NCBI RefSeq assembly: GCF_012396185.1
Contig: NZ_JAAXOW010000004.1
Coordinates: 1-64,000 of the forward strand
From: Sanguibacter hominis ATCC BAA-789
Lineage (GTDB): Bacteria; Actinomycetota; Actinomycetes; Actinomycetales; Cellulomonadaceae
Direction of reading: 5' to 3'
Length of the DNA stretch: 64,000 nt
Positions 17,635-25,826 of the stretch are shown piece by piece. The first letter of the stretch is position 1, and each line of letters opens with the position of its first letter. The translations under genes and the position numbers were made by a program. Under the pieces are notes generated by a model. The model was not told the DNA's origin. It worked only from the letters and a program-made list of their open reading frames with translations, and did no database searches.

Positions 17635-18783
17635 ATGGCTAGCTCGACCGCACCCGCAGTCCGAGACGCGCGCCGTGCGGAGAACCGTGCACGGCGCGCT
17701 GCTGCTGCGCGCACGGCACCGTCCTACCGCGCGTTCGCGGTCACCGTCGGCCGGGTCGAGCGGCTCAGCCCCTCGTTCACCCGCGTGACGTTCGTCGGTG
17801 CGGACCTCGCAGGCTTCGGTCGCGACGGGCTCGACCAGCGCATCAAGGTCGTCCTGCCCGACGCCGCGGGCCGTGCGCCGCGCCTCGAGGACTTCACCGG
17901 CGACTGGTACCAGGCGTGGCGCGAGCAGCCCGAGGCCGAGCGTCACCCCTTCCGCACCTACTCGATCCGCGCGCTGCGCGGCGAGGGCACGCAGACGGAG
18001 CTCGACGTCGACTTCGTGCTGCACGGCACCGGTCCGAGCGCAGGCCCCGCGTCGCGCTGGGTCGCGAGCGTCCAGGTCGGCGACCAGCTCGTCCTCAGTG
18101 GCCCGAACGCCGCCTACGACGGCCCGCCCGTCGGCCTCGAGTTCGACCCGCCTGCCGCCGCCGCGCGACTCATCCTCGCCGGAGACGAGACCGCAGCCCC
18201 CGCCGTGTGCGCGATCCTCGAGCAGCTACCCGCCGGCACAGACGTCGACGCGTTCCTCGAGGTCCCCACGCCCGCCGACGCCCTCGACGTCGACCTCCCG
18301 CTCGGCGCCCGCCTCACCTGGCTGCCGCGCACCCCGGGCCCCGCGCACGACGGCGGCCCCGCCGCCGGAGCCGGCACCGCGACCGTCCAGACGCACGACG
18401 GCGCCCCGCGCCCCCGCGGAGAGCTTCTCGACGCCGCCGTGCGCACGTGCATGGCCGAGCGCGAGAACGGCTGCGTGGCGTGCGCGCTCGGACGCTCGTG
18501 CGCCGTCGCGCACGACCGCCTGCCCGACGACGTCGACGACATCGACGTCGACACCACGATCCTGTGGGACACCCCCGGCATGCGCGCCCTCGCGGGCGCC
18601 GCCGGCACGGAGCCCACGCAAGAAGCCGAGCCCGTCCGCGGCTCGGCCGGCTGCTACGCCTGGATCGCAGGCGAGGCGGCCATCGTCCGGGACCTGCGCC
18701 GCCACCTGGTGCGCGACCTCGGCGTCGACCGCCGCTGGGTCGCCTTCATGGGCTACTGGCGGCGCGGCAAGGCCGAGGGCTGA
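17635..18783 (+). CDS. Siderophore-interacting (ferric-siderophore reductase) protein
   Basis: 382 residues. Residues about 30-150 form the FAD-binding SIP domain (FAVTVGRVERLSPSFTRVTF, HPFRTYSIRAL matching the RxYS flavin motif). The C-terminal SIP domain ends GCYAWIAGEAAIVRDLRRHL and WVAFMGYWRRGKAE, which bind NAD(P)H. An insert at about 255-310 has several Cys (GCVACALGRSCAVAH), unusual for the family. SIPs release iron from ferric siderophores in the cytoplasm by reduction. First gene of the iron operon, directly under the iron box; the start ATG at 17635 lies so close to it that the message is probably leaderless or nearly so. Confidence 0.9.
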   Translation: MASSTAPAVRDARRAENRARRAAAARTAPSYRAFAVTVGRVERLSPSFTRVTFVGADLAGFGRDGLDQRIKVVLPDAAGRAPRLEDFTGDWYQAWREQPEAERHPFRTYSIRALRGEGTQTELDVDFVLHGTGPSAGPASRWVASVQVGDQLVLSGPNAAYDGPPVGLEFDPPAAAARLILAGDETAAPAVCAILEQLPAGTDVDAFLEVPTPADALDVDLPLGARLTWLPRTPGPAHDGGPAAGAGTATVQTHDGAPRPRGELLDAAVRTCMAERENGCVACALGRSCAVAHDRLPDDVDDIDVDTTILWDTPGMRALAGAAGTEPTQEAEPVRGSAGCYAWIAGEAAIVRDLRRHLVRDLGVDRRWVAFMGYWRRGKAEG

Positions 18784-18849
18784 CGGCCCCGCCGTCCCAC
18801 CCCATCTCACCCGCTCCGCGTGAGCACCGAACACCCGAGAGGCACCCCT

Positions 18850-19902
18850 GTGCGCACCACGTTCTCCGGCGCCCTGCGCCCCACCGCCGCCCTCGCGACG
18901 GCCCTCGCTCTCGTGACGCTCGCGGCGTGCTCGACCGACACGCCGGGCGGCTCGACGAGCCCCACGAGCGCCGGCACGAGCGCCGCCGCCACCACGTTCC
19001 CGGTGACGATCGAGCACGCGTTCGGCGAGACGGTCGTCGAGAAGCAGCCGACGCGCGTCGCGGCGATCTCCTGGGCCAACCAGGACGCGGCGATCGCGCT
19101 CGGCGTCGTGCCCGCGGCGATGCCGTTCGCGTCGTACGGCGGCGACGCCGACGGCTACCTTCCGTGGACGCTGGCCGCGCTCGAGGCGCTCGGCGGCGAG
19201 GCCCCCGCGCTCCTCGACGAGGCCGACGGCCTCGACTTCGAGGGCATCGCGACCGCGGCGCCCGACCTCATCCTCGGCACGTACTCGGGGATCACGCAGG
19301 AGGACTACGACAAGCTCTCCAAGGTCGCCCCGACCGTCGCATACCCCGAGGTCGCCTGGGGCACGAGCTGGCGCGACCAGCTCACCACGGCCGGCAAGGT
19401 CCTCGGCAAGGTGACCGAGGCCGCGCAGGTGACCAAGGACGTCGAGGCGAAGCTCGCGAGCGCGCTCGACGACGCCCCCGAGCTCGAGGGCAAGACGTTC
19501 GCCTACCTGTGGTTCAACTCTGCCGACCCGTCGTCCGTCACCTACTACACGACCTCGGACGCGCGCGTCGCGTTCGTCGAGTCGCTCGGCCTGAAGAGCG
19601 CCCCGAAGATCGCCGAGCTCTCGAAGTCCAACGACGAGTTCTTCGGCACCATCTCTGCCGAGCTCGTCGATGAGATCGACGCGGACGTCGTGCTCGCCTA
19701 CGTCGACAGCAAGGAGCACCTCGACGCCGTCAAGGCGGACAAGCTCCTCGGCAAGATCCCGGCGATCGCCTCGGGCGCCGTCGTCGCGCTCGACGACCCG
19801 ACGTTCATCCTGTCGACGTCGGCGCCCTCGCCGCTGTCCGTCCCGTGGGCCGTCGACCAGTACGTCCCCGCGATCAAGGAAGCGCTCGCGAGCGCGAAGT
19901 GA
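18850..19902 (+). CDS. Iron-siderophore ABC transporter substrate-binding lipoprotein
   Basis: 350 residues. Signal peptide with lipobox: ATALALVTLAACSTD, so the mature protein is lipid-anchored at Cys about 26. A Thr/Ser/Gly-rich linker follows, then a periplasmic-binding fold type III (FepB/FecB family) with FGETVVEKQPTRVAAISWAN and APDLILGTYSGI. It captures ferric siderophore and passes it to the FecCD permeases. I prefer the GTG at 18850, with AGAGG seven bases upstream; a GTG at 18820 adds ten residues. Sixty-odd bases follow the SIP gene. Confidence 0.92.
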   Translation: MRTTFSGALRPTAALATALALVTLAACSTDTPGGSTSPTSAGTSAAATTFPVTIEHAFGETVVEKQPTRVAAISWANQDAAIALGVVPAAMPFASYGGDADGYLPWTLAALEALGGEAPALLDEADGLDFEGIATAAPDLILGTYSGITQEDYDKLSKVAPTVAYPEVAWGTSWRDQLTTAGKVLGKVTEAAQVTKDVEAKLASALDDAPELEGKTFAYLWFNSADPSSVTYYTTSDARVAFVESLGLKSAPKIAELSKSNDEFFGTISAELVDEIDADVVLAYVDSKEHLDAVKADKLLGKIPAIASGAVVALDDPTFILSTSAPSPLSVPWAVDQYVPAIKEALASAK

Positions 19903-19912
19903 CGCACCACCG

Positions 19913-20974
19913 ATGAGCACCGCTGCGCCGCACCGGCCGGTCGGGGAGAGCCTCGCGCTCGCCCGGCCGGCCGGTCGTCGTGCCGTGGGCCTCTCCCTCG
20001 CCCTCGTGGTCGGTCTCGGTCTGCTCGTCGTGCTCGCCCTCGTGAGCGTCGGCGTCGGCGCGCGGCACGTGCCGATCGCGGACGCGTGGGCAGCACTGAC
20101 CAGCTACGACCCCGCCAGCTTCGACCACGAGGCCGTCCGGGCGCGAGTGCCGCGCACCGTCCTCGCGCTCGTGGTCGGCGTCGCGCTCGGGCTCGCGGGC
20201 GCCCTCATGCAAGGCATGACCCGCAACCCGCTCGCGGACCCGGGCATCCTCGGCGTCAACGCTGGAGCGAGCGCAGCCGTGGTCGTCGCCATCATGGTTC
20301 TCGGCATCACCGCGCCGGCAGGCTACGTGTGGTTCGCGTTCGCGGGGGCCGCAGGGGCAGCCGTCGTCGTGTACGCGGTCGCCGCGGCCGGGCGCGAGGG
20401 CGCGACGCCGATCAAGCTCGCGCTCGCTGGCGCGTGCGTCTCAGCCGCGCTCACGAGCCTCGTCACCGCGATCCTCGTGACGGGAACGGACGTGCTCGAC
20501 ACGTTCCGCTTCTGGCAGGTCGGCGCCGTCGGTGGCCGCGGCTTCGAGACGTTCCTGCCGATCTTGCCGTTCCTCGCTGTCGGCGCGGCGATCGCGCTCG
20601 CCTCCGGGCGTGCGCTCAACGCGCTCTCCCTGGGGGACGACGTCGCGCGAGGACTGGGGCAGGACGTGCGGCGGTCGCGCCTCGTCGTCGGGTGCGCGGT
20701 CGTGCTGCTGTGCGGGGGAGCGACTGCCGCTGCGGGCCCGATCGCGTTCGTCGGCCTGACTGTCGCGCACGTCGCGCGCGCGATCACCGGCCCGGACAAC
20801 CGCTGGGTGCTGCCGTTCAGCGGTGTGCTCGGGGCAGCGCTCGTCGTCCTGTCGGACGTGCTCGGGCGCGTCGTCGCGCAGCCTGGGCAGCTCCAGGTCG
20901 GCATCGTGACGGCGACCGTCGGGGCGCCGGTCTTCATCGCGCTCGTGCGCCGGCGTCGGCTGGCGGAGCTGTGA
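19913..20974 (+). CDS. FecCD-family iron-siderophore ABC permease, first subunit
   Basis: 353 residues, about nine to ten transmembrane helices. FecCD/BtuC signatures: [40 protein letters not shown] (about 98-117) and [19 protein letters not shown] (about 277-295), the last with the ATPase-coupling helix. It pairs with the next permease to form the membrane channel. It begins ten bases after the binding protein and its stop overlaps the GTG of the second permease. Confidence 0.93.
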   Translation: MSTAAPHRPVGESLALARPAGRRAVGLSLALVVGLGLLVVLALVSVGVGARHVPIADAWAALTSYDPASFDHEAVRARVPRTVLALVVGVALGLAGALMQGMTRNPLADPGILGVNAGASAAVVVAIMVLGITAPAGYVWFAFAGAAGAAVVVYAVAAAGREGATPIKLALAGACVSAALTSLVTAILVTGTDVLDTFRFWQVGAVGGRGFETFLPILPFLAVGAAIALASGRALNALSLGDDVARGLGQDVRRSRLVVGCAVVLLCGGATAAAGPIAFVGLTVAHVARAITGPDNRWVLPFSGVLGAALVVLSDVLGRVVAQPGQLQVGIVTATVGAPVFIALVRRRRLAEL

Positions 20975-22041
20975 GCGCCCCGGTGCAGCCCCGCACGCGG
21001 GACGAGGCGCACGCGGAGGCCGTCGCGACGGTCCGCGCCGTCCGCCGTCGTGGACGCGCCCGCGCGACGACCGTCTCGGCGGTGCTCGGGGGCGCGGTGC
21101 TCGCGCTCGCGGTCGTGACCGCGTGCCTCGGCGGCTTCACCGTCTCGTTCGTCGACGTGCTGCGGATCATCGGGGGAGCGGACATCCCCGGTGCGACGTT
21201 CATCGTCCACGAGGTGCGTCTCCCGCGGCTCCTCACAGGGCTGGGAGCGGGCGCCGCGTTCGGCGTCTCGGGAGCGATCTTCCAGACGCTCGTGCGGAAC
21301 CCGCTCGCGAGCCCCGACATCATCGGCATCACCGCGGGTGCGAGCGCGGCCGCGGTCTTCGCGATCACCCGGCTCGACATGAACCCCGGGCACGCGGCGC
21401 CCGTCGCGATCGGCGGTGCGTTCGCCGCGGCCGGCCTCATCTACGCGCTCGCCTGGCGGGGTGCCGTCAGCGGGCAACGCCTCATCCTCGTCGGCATCGG
21501 TGTCGCGGCCGTCCTCAACTCCGTGACCGGCTGGGCGCTGACCCGCGCCGAGGTCACGGACGCAGCCGAGGCCCTCGTCTGGATCACCGGCTCGCTCAAC
21601 GGTTCCACGTGGAACCGGTTGCCGTTGCTGTGGTGGCCCCTGCTCGTCCTGCTCCCCGCCGCCGGCATGCTGGGCCGGCGGCTGCGCGCGCTGCAGCTCG
21701 GCGAAGATGCTGCCGCAGGGCTCGGCGTGCGCATCGAGCCGTCGAAGGCTTGGCTCGTCGTCGTCGCGGTGTGCCTGGCTGCGGTCGCGACCGCTGCCGC
21801 CGGGCCTGTCGCGTTCGTCGCGTTCCTCGCCGGGCCGATCGCCCGCCGGCTCACCGGTGGGGGAGGCCTCGCGCTCGTCCCCTCGGCCCTCGTCGGCTCG
21901 GTGATCGTCATGGCCGCCGACTTCGCGGGCGCCCAGCTGTTCGGCACCCGGCTGCCCGTCGGCGTGATCACGGGCGTGCTCGGCGCGCCTTTCCTGCTGT
22001 GGCTCCTCGCCACCGCCAACCGCGTCGGAAAGGGCGGCTGA
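20971..22041 (+). CDS. FecCD-family iron-siderophore ABC permease, second subunit
   Basis: 356 residues. After a charged N-terminus of about 35 residues ([18 protein letters not shown] type) come about nine helices. Signatures: [40 protein letters not shown] and [20 protein letters not shown]. The GTG at 20971 overlaps the previous stop by four bases, and its own stop overlaps the ATPase start by one base, so all subunits are translationally coupled. Confidence 0.93.
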   Translation: MSAPVQPRTRDEAHAEAVATVRAVRRRGRARATTVSAVLGGAVLALAVVTACLGGFTVSFVDVLRIIGGADIPGATFIVHEVRLPRLLTGLGAGAAFGVSGAIFQTLVRNPLASPDIIGITAGASAAAVFAITRLDMNPGHAAPVAIGGAFAAAGLIYALAWRGAVSGQRLILVGIGVAAVLNSVTGWALTRAEVTDAAEALVWITGSLNGSTWNRLPLLWWPLLVLLPAAGMLGRRLRALQLGEDAAAGLGVRIEPSKAWLVVVAVCLAAVATAAAGPVAFVAFLAGPIARRLTGGGGLALVPSALVGSVIVMAADFAGAQLFGTRLPVGVITGVLGAPFLLWLLATANRVGKGG

Positions 22042-22868
22042 TGACCGGACCGGGTCACCACACTCTCGCTGCCGAGCGGCTGACGCTCGGCTACGGCGAC
22101 CGCAAGGTCGTCCGCGACCTCACGGTCACGGTCCCGACGGGCCGAGTGACCGTCGTCGTCGGTGCGAACGCATGTGGCAAGTCGACGCTGCTGCGCGGCC
22201 TCGCTCGGCTGCTCGCGCCGTCGGACGGCGCCGTCCTGCTCGACGGCAAGGACATCACGTCCCTCGCGACGCGCGACGTCGCCCGCGTGCTCGGCCTGCT
22301 GCCGCAGTCGCCGATCGCGCCCGAGGGCATCACGGTCGCCGACCTGGTCGGCCGCGGGCGCTACCCGCACCAGGGCTGGTTCCGGCAGTGGACCCCGGAC
22401 GACGACGCGGCCGTCGCGGACGCGCTCACGCAGACCGGCGTGCTCGACCTCGCCGGGCGGTCGGTCGACGAGCTGTCCGGCGGGCAGCGGCAGCGCGTGT
22501 GGATCGCGATGGCGCTCGCGCAGCGCACGGACCTGCTGCTGCTCGACGAGCCGACGACGTTCCTCGACGTCGCGCACCAGGTCGAGGTGCTCGACCTGCT
22601 CGCCGACCTCAACCGCGACCTGGGCCGCACGATCGTCATGGTCCTGCACGACCTGAACCTCGCCGCCCGCTACGCCGACCACCTCGTCGCGATGAAGGAC
22701 GGGCGGATCGTCGCCGAGGGTGCGCCCGCCGACGTCGTCACCGAGGAGACGGTCGCGGAGGTGTTCGGTCTCGCGTCCCGCGTCGTGCCCGACCCGGTCT
22801 CCGGGACGCCGATGGTCGTACCGATCGGGCGGCATCGGGCCCAGGCGCCTGACCCTCTTGCGGGATAG
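22041..22868 (+). CDS. Iron-siderophore ABC transporter ATP-binding protein
   Basis: 275 residues. Walker A is [20 protein letters not shown] (Cys at the third P-loop position is typical of FecE-like proteins), Q-loop GLLPQSP, signature [20 protein letters not shown], Walker [14 protein letters not shown]-loop [10 protein letters not shown]. It powers uptake at the inner face of the membrane. Last gene of the five-gene iron operon SIP-SBP-permease-permease-ATPase; the next gene has its own operator. Confidence 0.95.
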   Translation: MTGPGHHTLAAERLTLGYGDRKVVRDLTVTVPTGRVTVVVGANACGKSTLLRGLARLLAPSDGAVLLDGKDITSLATRDVARVLGLLPQSPIAPEGITVADLVGRGRYPHQGWFRQWTPDDDAAVADALTQTGVLDLAGRSVDELSGGQRQRVWIAMALAQRTDLLLLDEPTTFLDVAHQVEVLDLLADLNRDLGRTIVMVLHDLNLAARYADHLVAMKDGRIVAEGAPADVVTEETVAEVFGLASRVVPDPVSGTPMVVPIGRHRAQAPDPLAG

Positions 22869-22876
22869 GTCGCCAG

Positions 22877-22890
22877 CCGATATATATCGG
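22877..22890. promoter_or_regulatory. Perfect palindrome, likely PadR operator
   Basis: CCGATATATATCGG is a perfect 14-bp palindrome, the most AT-rich stretch nearby. It ends two bases before the GTG of the PadR-family gene. PadR regulators bind ATAT-rich palindromes in their own promoters, so autoregulation with a leaderless or very short-leader message is inferred. Confidence 0.6.
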
Positions 22891-22892
22891 GG

Positions 22893-23249
22893 GTGGCTGA
22901 TTTCCGGATGACCGAGCAGGCCTACCTCCTGCTCCTCGCGCTCGCCGACGGGCGGCAGCACGGGTACGGCCTCGTCGGCGCGGTACGCGAGCTCTCCGGC
23001 GGGAGCGTCCAGCTCGGTGCCGGGACCCTCTACGGAAACCTCGACAGGATGCTCGCGGCCGGCCTGATCGACCTCGACGGCGAAGAGGTCGTCGACGGTC
23101 GCGCCCGCCGCTACTACCGGCTCACGCCTGACGGGCTGCGCGCCGTGCGTGCACGGACGCAGCAGCTCGCGGCGCTCGCCGCCCGCGCCCAGCGTGCGCT
23201 CGGTGGTGCCAGGATCCTCGGCCCGGAAGCGCTCGGAGGGCAGGCGTGA
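22893..23249 (+). CDS. PadR-family transcriptional regulator
   Basis: 118 residues. A winged helix of the PadR type: MTEQAYLLLLALADGRQHGY, VQLGAGTLYGNLDRMLAAGL and RRYYRLTPDGLRAVRA, the wing. The C-terminal dimer helix is short, as in the PadR-s2 subfamily. The start is GTG 22893 or ATG 22908; the core begins at the latter. It overlaps the following membrane-protein gene by four bases, the common pair in which PadR controls a membrane protein beside it. Confidence 0.88.
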   Translation: MADFRMTEQAYLLLLALADGRQHGYGLVGAVRELSGGSVQLGAGTLYGNLDRMLAAGLIDLDGEEVVDGRARRYYRLTPDGLRAVRARTQQLAALAARAQRALGGARILGPEALGGQA

Positions 23250-23824
23250 ACCCCCGCAACGACGCCGCGGCGTCCGCCCGCCTCGAACGTTCCGTGCGCC
23301 GGTGGATGAACGCGTACCCGCGCCGATGGCGCGTGACGTTCGGTGACGACCTCGTCGGCACGGCCCTCGAGCTGGCGGCCCCCGGACAGACCAGGCTCAC
23401 GCTCCGCGACGGCCTCGCGATCGTGCGGGCCGGCTGGGCGCTCCGGCGCCGGGAGATGCCGCCGCTACGCGTGCGCGTCGGCTGGTACTGGGACGGGCGA
23501 GGGGCCAGAACCCATCCTGAGCACCGGCCGTGGATGGTCGACAGGATCATCAGTCCGTGGACCGGAGTCGCTGCCGCGATGGGGCGCCTCCTCCTCGGAG
23601 GGTGGCCGAGCGTGTGGTTCGGTCTCAGGTCGATGATGCGGGGCGACCCTGCTGGCGCCTATGGGTTCTTCCTCGTGATGGGGTTGCTCGTCGTCCTCCT
23701 GACGGTACTGGCCGTGTTGCCTGGGATGCGCCGGTACATAGCGCGGCAACGGTGGACGCGGTCGTTCCCTGACGAGCCAGTACCGGACATGATCGCGTCG
23801 CGTCGCAAGCCCACGTCTGCCTGA
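23246..23824 (+). CDS. Membrane protein co-expressed with PadR regulator
   Basis: 192 residues. The N-terminal part ([40 protein letters not shown]) resembles the cytoplasmic part of small PadR-linked actinobacterial proteins. One to two membrane helices follow, the clear one at about 138-160 ([20 protein letters not shown]). The tail is basic. GTG start in a four-base overlap with padR. No catalytic motif; its function is unknown, but pairing suggests an envelope-stress or transporter-accessory role. Confidence 0.75.
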   Translation: MNPRNDAAASARLERSVRRWMNAYPRRWRVTFGDDLVGTALELAAPGQTRLTLRDGLAIVRAGWALRRREMPPLRVRVGWYWDGRGARTHPEHRPWMVDRIISPWTGVAAAMGRLLLGGWPSVWFGLRSMMRGDPAGAYGFFLVMGLLVVLLTVLAVLPGMRRYIARQRWTRSFPDEPVPDMIASRRKPTSA

Positions 23825-23937
23825 CGGCGTCCCACCCTCCGGCCCGCCCGCCGCGACCGTGAGGGCGGACGGTACGCTGAAGCCGAAACCTCCCGGCCGT
23901 GCGGACGACAGTCCGCTGCACACCTCAGGAGCACCCC

Positions 23938-24186
23938 GTGGGACGCGTAGTCGTCGATGTCATGCCCAAGCCCGAGATCCTCGACCCGCAGGGCAAGGCC
24001 GTCGTCGGGGCGCTGCCCCGCCTCGGCTTCACCCAGTTCGTCGGCGTGCGCCAGGGCAAGCGGTTCGAGCTCGAGGTCGACGGCGAGGTGACCCCGGAGG
24101 TGCTGGCCGCCGCCGAGGAGGCCGCCAAGACCCTCCTGTCCAACCCGGTCATCGAGGACGTCGTGCGCGTCGCGGACGCGAGCTGA
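23938..24186 (+). CDS. purS: Phosphoribosylformylglycinamidine synthase subunit PurS
   Basis: 82 residues. [20 protein letters not shown], then [20 protein letters not shown] and a C-terminal [10 protein letters not shown] are characteristic of PurS, the small structural subunit linking PurQ and PurL. The GTG at 23938 has AGGAG six bases upstream. Its stop overlaps the purQ ATG by one base. The large subunit purL lies about 29 kb away at 53.6 kb. Confidence 0.94.
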   Translation: MGRVVVDVMPKPEILDPQGKAVVGALPRLGFTQFVGVRQGKRFELEVDGEVTPEVLAAAEEAAKTLLSNPVIEDVVRVADAS

Positions 24187-24902
24187 TGGCCCCCGCAGCG
24201 ACCGGAGCCCGTATCGGCGTCGTCACGTTCCCTGGGACGCTCGACGACCGCGACGCCGCCCGCGCGGTGCGTCTCGCGGGCGCCGAGGCTGTGTCCCTGT
24301 GGCACGCGGACGACGACCTCCAGGGTGTCGACGCGGTCGTGCTCCCGGGCGGGTTCTCCTACGGCGACTATCTGCGTGCAGGCGCGATCTCGCGCTTCGC
24401 GCCGCTCATGGACAAGATCATCGACGCCGCGAACGGCGGGCTGCCAGTCCTCGGCATCTGCAACGGCTTCCAGGTGCTGACCGAGTCGCACCTGCTGCCC
24501 GGCTCGATGATCAAGAACGACCACCTGCACTTCGTGTGCCGCGAGCAGGTGCTCAGCGTCGAGAACGCAAGCACCGCCTGGACCCGCGACTACACGACCG
24601 GCGAGCACATCACGATCCCGCTCAAGAACCAGGACGGCCAGTACGTCGCTGACGAGCGCACGCTCGACGAGCTCGAGGCCGAGGGGCGCGTCGCGTTCCG
24701 CTACGAGGGCGTCAACCCGAACGGTTCGCGCCGCGGGATCGCGGGCATCACGAACGCCCGCGGCAACGTCGTCGGGCTCATGCCGCACCCTGAGCACGCG
24801 GTCGAGGCCGGCTTCGGCCCCGACTCGGCTGCGGGTCCGCGCGCGGGTGTCGACGGCCTGCGGTTCTTCACGTCCGTGATCGGCTCCCTCGTCCACGCAT
24901 GA
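24186..24902 (+). CDS. purQ: Phosphoribosylformylglycinamidine synthase subunit PurQ (glutaminase)
   Basis: 238 residues. Class I glutamine amidotransferase: nucleophile Cys in [11 protein letters not shown] (about 95), His and Glu of the triad in [10 protein letters not shown] (about 202). [20 protein letters not shown] opens the fold. It makes ammonia from glutamine for PurL. Translationally coupled to purS upstream and, by an ATGA overlap, to the acetyltransferase downstream. Confidence 0.96.
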   Translation: MAPAATGARIGVVTFPGTLDDRDAARAVRLAGAEAVSLWHADDDLQGVDAVVLPGGFSYGDYLRAGAISRFAPLMDKIIDAANGGLPVLGICNGFQVLTESHLLPGSMIKNDHLHFVCREQVLSVENASTAWTRDYTTGEHITIPLKNQDGQYVADERTLDELEAEGRVAFRYEGVNPNGSRRGIAGITNARGNVVGLMPHPEHAVEAGFGPDSAAGPRAGVDGLRFFTSVIGSLVHA

Positions 24903-25480
24903 CCGGGACGGACCTTCACAACCCTGTCGCGCCCGACGACGCGTTGGCCGGAATCACGCTGCCCGCGGGCGTCACGCTCTCAGCTGTCCCGTGGGAGGAC
25001 GCCGAGTCTGCGAGGCTGCGCACGATCCAGCAGGCGGAGATCGCCGTGCGCTACGCCGACCCGGACGCAGACGAGGCCCCGACGACGAGCGACATCGGCC
25101 GACCGCCGTCGGCCGACGAGATCGTCGTCTCCCTCCTGCTTCGCGTCGACGGCGTCCCCGCCGGCTGCGCGGCGCTGCGCGACGTCTCCGGGATCTCCGA
25201 CGAGATCGGCGGGTTCCACGCGCCCGGCACCGGGGAGGTCAAGCGCGTGTTCGTCGCCCCGGAGCACCGCGGCCGCGGCCTGTCACGGCTGCTCATGCAG
25301 GGCATCGAGGCGCACGCGCTCGTCGCAGGGCTGCGGCGGCTCGTCCTCGAGACGGGGACGAAGCAGCCCGAGTCGGTCTCGCTCTACCGGTCCATCGGGT
25401 TCGAGCCGATCGACCGGTACGGCGAGTACGCGGACTCGGACGAGTCGCTGTGCTTCGCGAAGACCCTCCCGACCGCCTGA
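24899..25480 (+). CDS. GNAT-family N-acetyltransferase
   Basis: 193 residues. The acetyl-CoA loop is [20 protein letters not shown] (about 108-127), and the C-terminal GNAT motif is [16 protein letters not shown]. Substrate unknown. The first four bases overlap purQ, so it is expressed with purine genes, though nothing in it says it acts on a purine intermediate. It converges on nirD with ten bases between. Confidence 0.87.
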   Translation: MTGTDLHNPVAPDDALAGITLPAGVTLSAVPWEDAESARLRTIQQAEIAVRYADPDADEAPTTSDIGRPPSADEIVVSLLLRVDGVPAGCAALRDVSGISDEIGGFHAPGTGEVKRVFVAPEHRGRGLSRLLMQGIEAHALVAGLRRLVLETGTKQPESVSLYRSIGFEPIDRYGEYADSDESLCFAKTLPTA

Positions 25481-25490
25481 GCGGCCAGGG

Positions 25491-25826
25491 TCAGCCGACC
25501 GCGACCTGCACGACGCCGTCGCGCACCTCGACCGGGTAGGACCGCAGGTCCTGCGGCTCCTTGCCTGCGGCGTCGAGGCACTCGCCTGACTCGAGGGACC
25601 ACACCTGCTTGTGCATGGGGGACGTCACGGTGACGGTGTCGCCGCGGGTGCCGACGATCCCGCGGGAGACGACGTTCGCCCCCGAGAACGGGTCGTGGTT
25701 GTCGACGCCCAGCACGCGGCCGTCGTCGAGCAGGAACAGCGCGACCTGCGTGCCGTCGACGAGCGCGGCCACCCCTCGTTCCGGGTCGAGCGCGGTGAGC
25801 GCGCACACCGGGGTCCACGTGGTCAT
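25491..25826 (-). CDS. nirD: Nitrite reductase [NAD(P)H] small subunit
   Basis: 111 residues with a Rieske-like fold of the NirD type: TTWTPVCALTALDPERGVAA, then VDNHDPFSGANVVSRGIVG and VTSPMHKQVWSLESGECLD. The Cys/His pairs that bind a 2Fe-2S centre in true Rieske proteins are absent, as expected for NirD. It pairs with NirB in the six-electron reduction of nitrite to ammonium. Its ATG overlaps the nirB stop (ATGA). Confidence 0.93.
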   Translation of the reverse strand: MTTWTPVCALTALDPERGVAALVDGTQVALFLLDDGRVLGVDNHDPFSGANVVSRGIVGTRGDTVTVTSPMHKQVWSLESGECLDAAGKEPQDLRSYPVEVRDGVVQVAVG

